This document shows, piece after piece, positions 6,100-9,862 of a stretch of DNA of 9,862 nt (position 1 is its first letter; each line of letters begins with the position of its first letter). Location: positions 1 through 9,862 of the forward strand of contig JAUJNC010000151.1 in assembly GCA_030446525.1 (NCBI GenBank), written 5' to 3'. The notes under the pieces were generated by a model that searched no databases, was not told where the DNA came from, and saw nothing but the letters and a program-made list of their open reading frames with translations. A program made the position numbers and the translations under genes. Source of the DNA: Armatimonadaceae bacterium (lineage in GTDB: Bacteria; Armatimonadota; Armatimonadia; Armatimonadales; Armatimonadaceae).

Positions 6100-6602
6100 A
6101 TGCCGCTGCTCATGCCCATCATCATTCTCATCATGCGCATCATCATCTGCTTCTCGGGCATCGACATGCCCATCATCGTTCGCTTGTCGGCGGCGCTCAT
6201 TCCCTTCATCATGTGCATCATCATCTGCTTCTCGGAGTCGGACATGCCGGCCATCATGTCCATCATCATCTGCTTCTCCGCCGCGGGCATTCGGTCCATC
6301 ATCGCTTGCATGTCCGCCATGGACATCATGCCCATTCGCATGTCGCCCATCGGCATGCCCATCATCTGCATCATCATCTGCCTATCCGCCGGTGACATGC
6401 GGGCCATGATCTCCATCGCCCGCATCATCAGCCGCTTTTCGGAGGCGGTCAGGCCCCGCATTCGGTCCATCATCATCTGCTTTTCGGCCATGGACATCCC
6501 CATCATCTTGTCGCTCATCTTGTCCTGAGCAAGAGCGATATGGGCAGACGACGAAACAACGGCAAGGGCGGCGACGGCCGTGGCGATCGAACGAATCTTC
6601 AT
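6069..6602 (-). CDS. Exported Met-rich protein (long paralogue), probable oxidant sink or metal binder
   Basis: 177 residues, about one-third Met (59 by my count). ATG at 6602 has AGGAG 7 nt upstream. Residues 1-25 are a signal peptide ending ALA, predicted mature start QDKM. The mature chain is a tandem array of 11-15-residue units near the consensus M-S-x-A-E-K-Q-M-M-M-x-M-M-x-G, of which AEKQMMM, SEKRLMM, ADRQMMM, AEKQMMM, SEKQMMM, ADKRTMM and PEKQMMM are visible, likely amphipathic helix with Met faces. No Cys in the mature protein and a single His, unlike most copper chaperones. It ends MMMNNQGGSR, sharing QGGSR with the short paralogue. It lies upstream of the selenothioredoxin-b561-Moco-MsrB run. 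A reversible Met/Met-sulfoxide sink is the best inference from context; monovalent copper or silver binding is the alternative. Confidence 0.88.
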   Translation of the reverse strand: MKIRSIATAVAALAVVSSSAHIALAQDKMSDKMMGMSMAEKQMMMDRMRGLTASEKRLMMRAMEIMARMSPADRQMMMQMMGMPMGDMRMGMMSMADMQAMMDRMPAAEKQMMMDMMAGMSDSEKQMMMHMMKGMSAADKRTMMGMSMPEKQMMMRMMRMMMGMSSGMMMNNQGGSR

Positions 6603-6617
6603 CTATCTTCTCCTGTT

Positions 6618-6635
6618 CCTGCCGGCTTCGGCAGG
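6618..6635 (-). promoter_or_regulatory. Leader hairpin abutting the Met-rich B ribosome-binding site
   Basis: CCTGCCG (6618-6624) pairs with CGGCAGG (6629-6635) around a four-base loop, four bases upstream of the AGGAG site on the minus strand. It could protect the 5' end of the mRNA or gate translation. The short paralogue has a weaker hairpin in the same place. Confidence 0.4.
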
Positions 6636-6666
6636 GGGGAGGTCGCGGGACGATTCCCACGACATT

Positions 6667-6698
6667 ATTATCTCAGCAAAATATCACAAATTGATCAC
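6667..6698 (-). promoter_or_regulatory. Candidate promoter and operator for the methionine-repair island
   Basis: An AT-rich patch in otherwise GC-rich DNA about 65-95 bases upstream of Met-rich B. GATAAT (minus strand, 6672-6667) is a good -10 match; the hexamer 17 bases upstream is a poor -35, suggesting dependence on an activator. Two GTGAT copies (6698-6694 and 6687-6683) stand 11 bp apart where a -35 or activator would bind. Tandem half-sites about one turn apart are typical for OmpR-family regulators, one of which is encoded at the right edge. Confidence 0.35.
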
Positions 6699-6763
6699 GA
6701 AGAGGGTCCGCCGCCGTGCCAACCGGCCGCTGACCTTATCCGTGCGAGCTTCGCTCCGCAGCT

Positions 6764-7770
6764 TTACTTTGCGCCGATGCTGATAACCGCGCCGGGCGCG
6801 AGACCGCCGAGGGTCAGGATCGGCGTCAGGCGACCGGTCGCCGGAGCCACTTTAAAGCGGCGGCTCGTCCCATCGCTGATGACCCGCACGTAGAGGTGCT
6901 GACCGTTATTGCTCAGCGCCATGTCGGCGGAGCCACTTTCTGGCGGGCCGGCCACGACGATGGGGGTCAGCAGGATGAGCGTGCCGTCCGGCAGGACGTG
7001 GTAGCTGGAAAGATCGCCGCTTTGGAAGTTGGTGACGAAGCCGAACTTGCCGTTGTTGTTGATGACGAACCAGCAGGTGTCGGGCCGGAAGTTATCCACC
7101 GGCCCGCTGATCGGGACCAGGACACCGTCGCTGGGGACCTCGAACGAGGAGGCCGCGCCCAGGCCCGTAGCGCCGCCGCGATTCATCGTGTAGAGCAGCT
7201 GGTCGCCCCGGGTGAAGGTAAAGCCCAACGGTATGCTGGGCCCGGTGTTCGACACGCGCCCTGTCGCGATGCCGTCGTTGTCGAGGGTGTAGGTGTCGAC
7301 GACGGTCCTGTCGCCGCCCTCGGTCACGACGAGCAGGTCGGCTTTCTTGTTGAACCCGATCGGCGCGACGCTCGAGGCGCTGCTGCCCGTGACAGGCCAG
7401 AGCGGGCCGAGAATCGGCGTCAGCTTGCCTTGGGCGCTGACCGTGACGCCGGCGATACTGGGGGTCGCGCCGCCGCCCTAGCTGGCCCCACCGTTCAGGA
7501 CGTACAGGATCTTCTTGCGGAAGGTCACACTGATCGGGTGCGTACCCTGGGAAAGCTCGACATCCACAAGGACAAGACTGCCGTCGGGCCGGATGCGGAA
7601 AACGGCAACCGAGTCGCTGCCCGCGTTCGTTGCCAACAGGAACCGACTTTTCCGGTCAGATTGTCTGGGAACGCCACACCCAGGATCGGGCCGCCCGCCC
7701 AATTCTCGAACGTCCCGCTGCCCAGGCCGCCGGTGGCGAACGCGCCCGGCCAGAATGCCTGCCAGACTAG
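6764..7770 (-). pseudogene. Decayed secreted beta-propeller (lactonase-like) gene
   Basis: Three in-order pieces of one beta-propeller protein survive. WPGAFATGGLGSGTFENWAG...PDNLTGK reads in one frame; SRFLLATNAGSDSVAVFRI to LYVLNGGAS continues one base out of register after the A-run at 7651-7648 (one A appears lost); then an in-frame TAG at 7480-7478 is followed without further shift by TPSIAGVTVSAQGKLTPIL... and on to the stop TAA at 6766-6764. Family features include TNAGSDSV, LLVVTEGGD, GFTFT, DTCWFVINNNGKFGFVTN and the 40-odd-residue blade spacing. The N-terminal part with the signal peptide is missing or unrecognisable; 7771-7929 holds no clear gene. The amber codon does not sit at a Cys and the gene has an independent frameshift, so recoding is unlikely. 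An assembly error at the A-run is possible. Confidence 0.75.
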
Positions 7771-7929
7771 AACAAAACGCCCGGTGGTTGACGGAAGAGA
7801 TACGTATTCCGTTCTCCACATTTTCTTCGGCAGAGAACGAGAGGAGTTTCGTCCGGCGAGGTCACACCCGCCTCACGAAGACATCGCTTTTTGGTCACGG
7901 GAAAAGCGTCAGGGAAGTCGCGGCTCCCA

Positions 7930-9426
7930 TTACGCTTCAGGCTGGGGTGGGCAGACGGGCAAGGTAAAGGTGAGCGTCGTACCGCCGCCGGGAACGCTCT
8001 GGACCGTGATGGTGCTGTCGTGCAGTTCGAGGATGCGCTTGGCGATCGCGAGGCCGAGCCCGGCGCCGCCCGGCGTCTCCGGCTGGCTCTCAACGCGGTA
8101 GTAGCGGTCGAAGATATAGGGAAGATGCTCCTCGGGGATGCCGCGCCCCGTATCCCGGACCTGAACCCGTATATTCTCCCCTTCCCGTGTAAGGGCAAGG
8201 GTGACGACGCCGCCTTCCGGCGTGTAGCGCAGGGCGTTTTCCAGAAGGTTTTCCAGGACGCGCTCGATGAGACCGATGTCGGCGCAAACGTGAGGTACAT
8301 CGGGAGAAAAGTCGGTCTCAAGCCGCAGCTTTTTGTTTTGTGCGCCGAGCTGGAACTTGAGCGCGATATCTTGCACCAGTTCGCCGGGCGAAAAAGGTTC
8401 GGCGTGAACCTGCGCCTCGCGTGATTCCAGCTTGGCTAGTTCGAACAACTCCGCAACCAGCTTGCCCAGCCGGTCGCTGTGCCGGAGCGCTGTCGTGAGA
8501 TAAGTGCGTTGCTCTTCAGCACTGAGTTCGCCTTCCTTGATAAGCAGGGTTTCGAGATACCCTTGAAGCGCGGCCAGCGGCGTGCGCAGGTCGTGCGACG
8601 CGTGACTCACCATCTCGCGCCGTTGCGTGTCAACCGCGCGCAACCCTTCGATCTGCTCCAGAATGCGCCCCGACATCTGGTTGTAAGCCAGGCCGAGCCG
8701 GTCGATCTCGTCACGCGGCGGGGAAGAGATCACGTCCGCGAGCCGGGCGCGCTCCCGGAAATCCCGCTCCTGGAACTCGTCCACGGCGGCAGCCAGCCGC
8801 CGCAGGCGTCGTGTCAGCAGGTGGAACAAGAGCAGGCCGGTGGCGAAGGCGAACAGCAGGCCACCGACCGCCGCGGCGAGGCTCCCGCGGAGAATGTAGC
8901 TACGCCGGAGCCGCTCCGCGATCCCCTCGTGCTCCTCGCCCGCGAGGATGACATAGATATAGCCCCGGCGCTGACCGTCGATGGTGATGGGCGTGGCGGA
9001 GAAGACTTTCCGCCCCCTCAGGTTGCGCGGATCGTCGCCCCGGATCGGCAACGGTTCGGTCCCGGCAAGGAACCTTAGCACTGGCTCCAGGGCGACGCGC
9101 TCGCGTTTCACCCGGCCATGCGGGGCGGCGTGGTCCAGGATGGCCCCCTGCGCGTCGAGGAGGTAGATCTCGATGTTCGGGTTGATAACCATCAGCCGGT
9201 GAATTTCATTCATGGTCGCCGCGCGCGCGCGGACATCCTTGCCCAGCCCTTTCTTGGCGACCAGGTGCTGTGTCAGGTGCGCGGCCAGCGTCCTGTTGAC
9301 CTTCTGGTTCACCTCCTCAAAGTACCGCTGGGTGGAGAGCAGAGTGAGCGGCACAAAAAAAAGCACGAGCAGGCCGAGCAGCGCCAGCAGGACCAAGGAC
9401 AGCTTTCCGTGCAGGGTCCGCAGCAT
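7930..9426 (-). CDS. Membrane sensor histidine kinase
   Basis: 498 residues. Helix 1 (about 9-31) and helix 2 (about 187-213) flank a periplasmic sensor region of some 150 residues that is not a recognisable named domain and has no Cys or Met-rich part. HAMP follows (about 214-265). HisKA carries His278 in SHASHDLRTPLA; the ATPase domain has the N box LLENALRYT (N397), G1 DTGRGI (D425), the F-box region YIFDRYYRV and G2 GGAGLGLAI. All catalytic parts are present. The ATG overlaps the stop of the response regulator by one base (TGATG), so the pair is co-translated. It lies on the same strand upstream of the decayed propeller gene and the Met-rich island; whether it senses oxidant or envelope stress there is unknown. 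Confidence 0.95.
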   Translation of the reverse strand: MLRTLHGKLSLVLLALLGLLVLFFVPLTLLSTQRYFEEVNQKVNRTLAAHLTQHLVAKKGLGKDVRARAATMNEIHRLMVINPNIEIYLLDAQGAILDHAAPHGRVKRERVALEPVLRFLAGTEPLPIRGDDPRNLRGRKVFSATPITIDGQRRGYIYVILAGEEHEGIAERLRRSYILRGSLAAAVGGLLFAFATGLLLFHLLTRRLRRLAAAVDEFQERDFRERARLADVISSPPRDEIDRLGLAYNQMSGRILEQIEGLRAVDTQRREMVSHASHDLRTPLAALQGYLETLLIKEGELSAEEQRTYLTTALRHSDRLGKLVAELFELAKLESREAQVHAEPFSPGELVQDIALKFQLGAQNKKLRLETDFSPDVPHVCADIGLIERVLENLLENALRYTPEGGVVTLALTREGENIRVQVRDTGRGIPEEHLPYIFDRYYRVESQPETPGGAGLGLAIAKRILELHDSTITVQSVPGGGTTLTFTLPVCPPQPEA

Positions 9427-9862
9427 CAGCCCATTGCCCCTTCATCCGGCTCGGCGAACTTGTAGCCGACGCCCCAGACGGTCAGCAGGTAGCGGGGCCG
9501 CGCAGGGTCTTTTTCGATTTTAGTCCGCAGCCGGTTGATGTGCGAGTTCACCGTGTGCTGGTATCCCTCATAGCCATACCCCCACACCAGATCGAGCAGG
9601 TCGGCACGTGTGTACACCCGGCCCGGATGCGCGGCGAACTGGAGTAACAGGTCAAACTCCTTGGCCGTCAGGCTCACAGTTGTTCCGTCAACCGTAACCG
9701 TCCGTTTCTGGCAGTCGACCACAAGAGCGCCAGCATGAATCGTCTGCATCTTCTGCTCGGCCGCCGGTGCGCTGAGCGCGTCCACGCGGCGGAGCAGCGC
9801 CTTGACGCGCGCCAGCAGTTCACGGATGCTGAAGGGTTTGGTGAGGTAGTCGTCCGCGCCCA
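9426..9862 (-). CDS. OmpR/PhoB-family response regulator, C-terminal part
   Basis: The 5' end is beyond the right edge; 144 residues are visible. They start in the last strand of the receiver domain (GADDYLTKPFS, with the conserved Lys before Pro-Phe) and its final helix (RELLARVKALLRR). A winged-helix DNA-binding domain follows: LTAKEFDLLLQFAAHPGRV, TRADLLDLVWG, the recognition helix VNSHINRLRTKIE, and the wing ending LLTVWGVGYKF. The phospho-acceptor Asp is off the window. It partners the kinase gene with a one-base overlap. OmpR-type regulators bind tandem half-sites about 11 bp apart, which fits the repeat seen upstream of the long Met-rich gene, but the link is untested. Confidence 0.95.
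   Translation of the reverse strand, partial: GADDYLTKPFSIRELLARVKALLRRVDALSAPAAEQKMQTIHAGALVVDCQKRTVTVDGTTVSLTAKEFDLLLQFAAHPGRVYTRADLLDLVWGYGYEGYQHTVNSHINRLRTKIEKDPARPRYLLTVWGVGYKFAEPDEGAMG

Noticed and set aside
7478..7480. Amber codon in the propeller gene as recoding (pyrrolysine or suppression)
   Set aside because: The gene has an independent frameshift and a missing N-terminus, and the site is not at a functional residue, so it is better called a pseudogene.
1..9862. CRISPR arrays, insertion sequences, tRNA or rRNA genes
   Set aside because: I looked on both strands and saw no spaced direct repeats of CRISPR type, transposase motifs or recognisable RNA genes; by-eye reading could miss a degenerate one.

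Overview
This is a GC-rich bacterial window with clear Shine-Dalgarno sites. A PEP-CTERM protein, a Tat substrate, several Sec signal peptides and periplasmic redox proteins point to a Gram-negative-type envelope. The lineage cannot be fixed from the sequence. PEP-CTERM together with a probable selenoprotein suggests an environmental group such as Armatimonadota, Verrucomicrobiota or Acidobacteriota, but that is a guess. Almost everything reads on the minus strand; the only plus-strand gene is the 3' end of a GH16-like protein at the left edge.

Layout in minus-strand reading order (right to left): an OmpR-type response regulator (cut by the window edge) and its histidine kinase, 9862-7930; a decayed secreted beta-propeller gene with a frameshift and an amber codon, about 7770-6764; then the main island, 6602-2870. 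The island encodes an exported protein that is about one-third methionine (6602-6069), an exported thioredoxin-fold protein whose first active-site cysteine is an in-frame TGA (5926-5360, probable selenocysteine, UxxC), a four-helix cytochrome b561-type membrane protein (5343-4627), a Tat-exported molybdopterin oxidoreductase of the sulfite oxidase/MsrP superfamily (4630-3863), an exported zinc-type MsrB (3827-3285) and a second, shorter Met-rich protein (3205-2870). After about 300 bases come a PEP-CTERM protein (2565-1873) and a translationally coupled secreted PQQ-dehydrogenase-like beta-propeller protein (1876-293).

The island reads as an extracytoplasmic methionine oxidation and repair system. 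The Met-rich proteins would be sacrificial oxidant sinks. MsrB and the Moco enzyme would reduce the methionine sulfoxide formed, with electrons from the selenothioredoxin and from the quinol pool through the b561 protein. It is analogous in logic to the MrpX/YedY system for hypochlorite scavenging known from Azospira, but it has a different membrane subunit, an added exported MsrB lacking the usual resolving cysteine, and a Sec-containing thioredoxin. Oxidant scavenging here is inference; copper or silver binding by the Met-rich proteins is the main alternative.

The 3' ends of the two Met-rich genes and the DNA downstream form a 178-bp direct repeat, ungapped and about 90% identical by my count. 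The repeat stops at the start codon of the selenothioredoxin gene. Inside it, an 11-bp-arm palindrome has its loop segment exactly inverted in one copy relative to the other.
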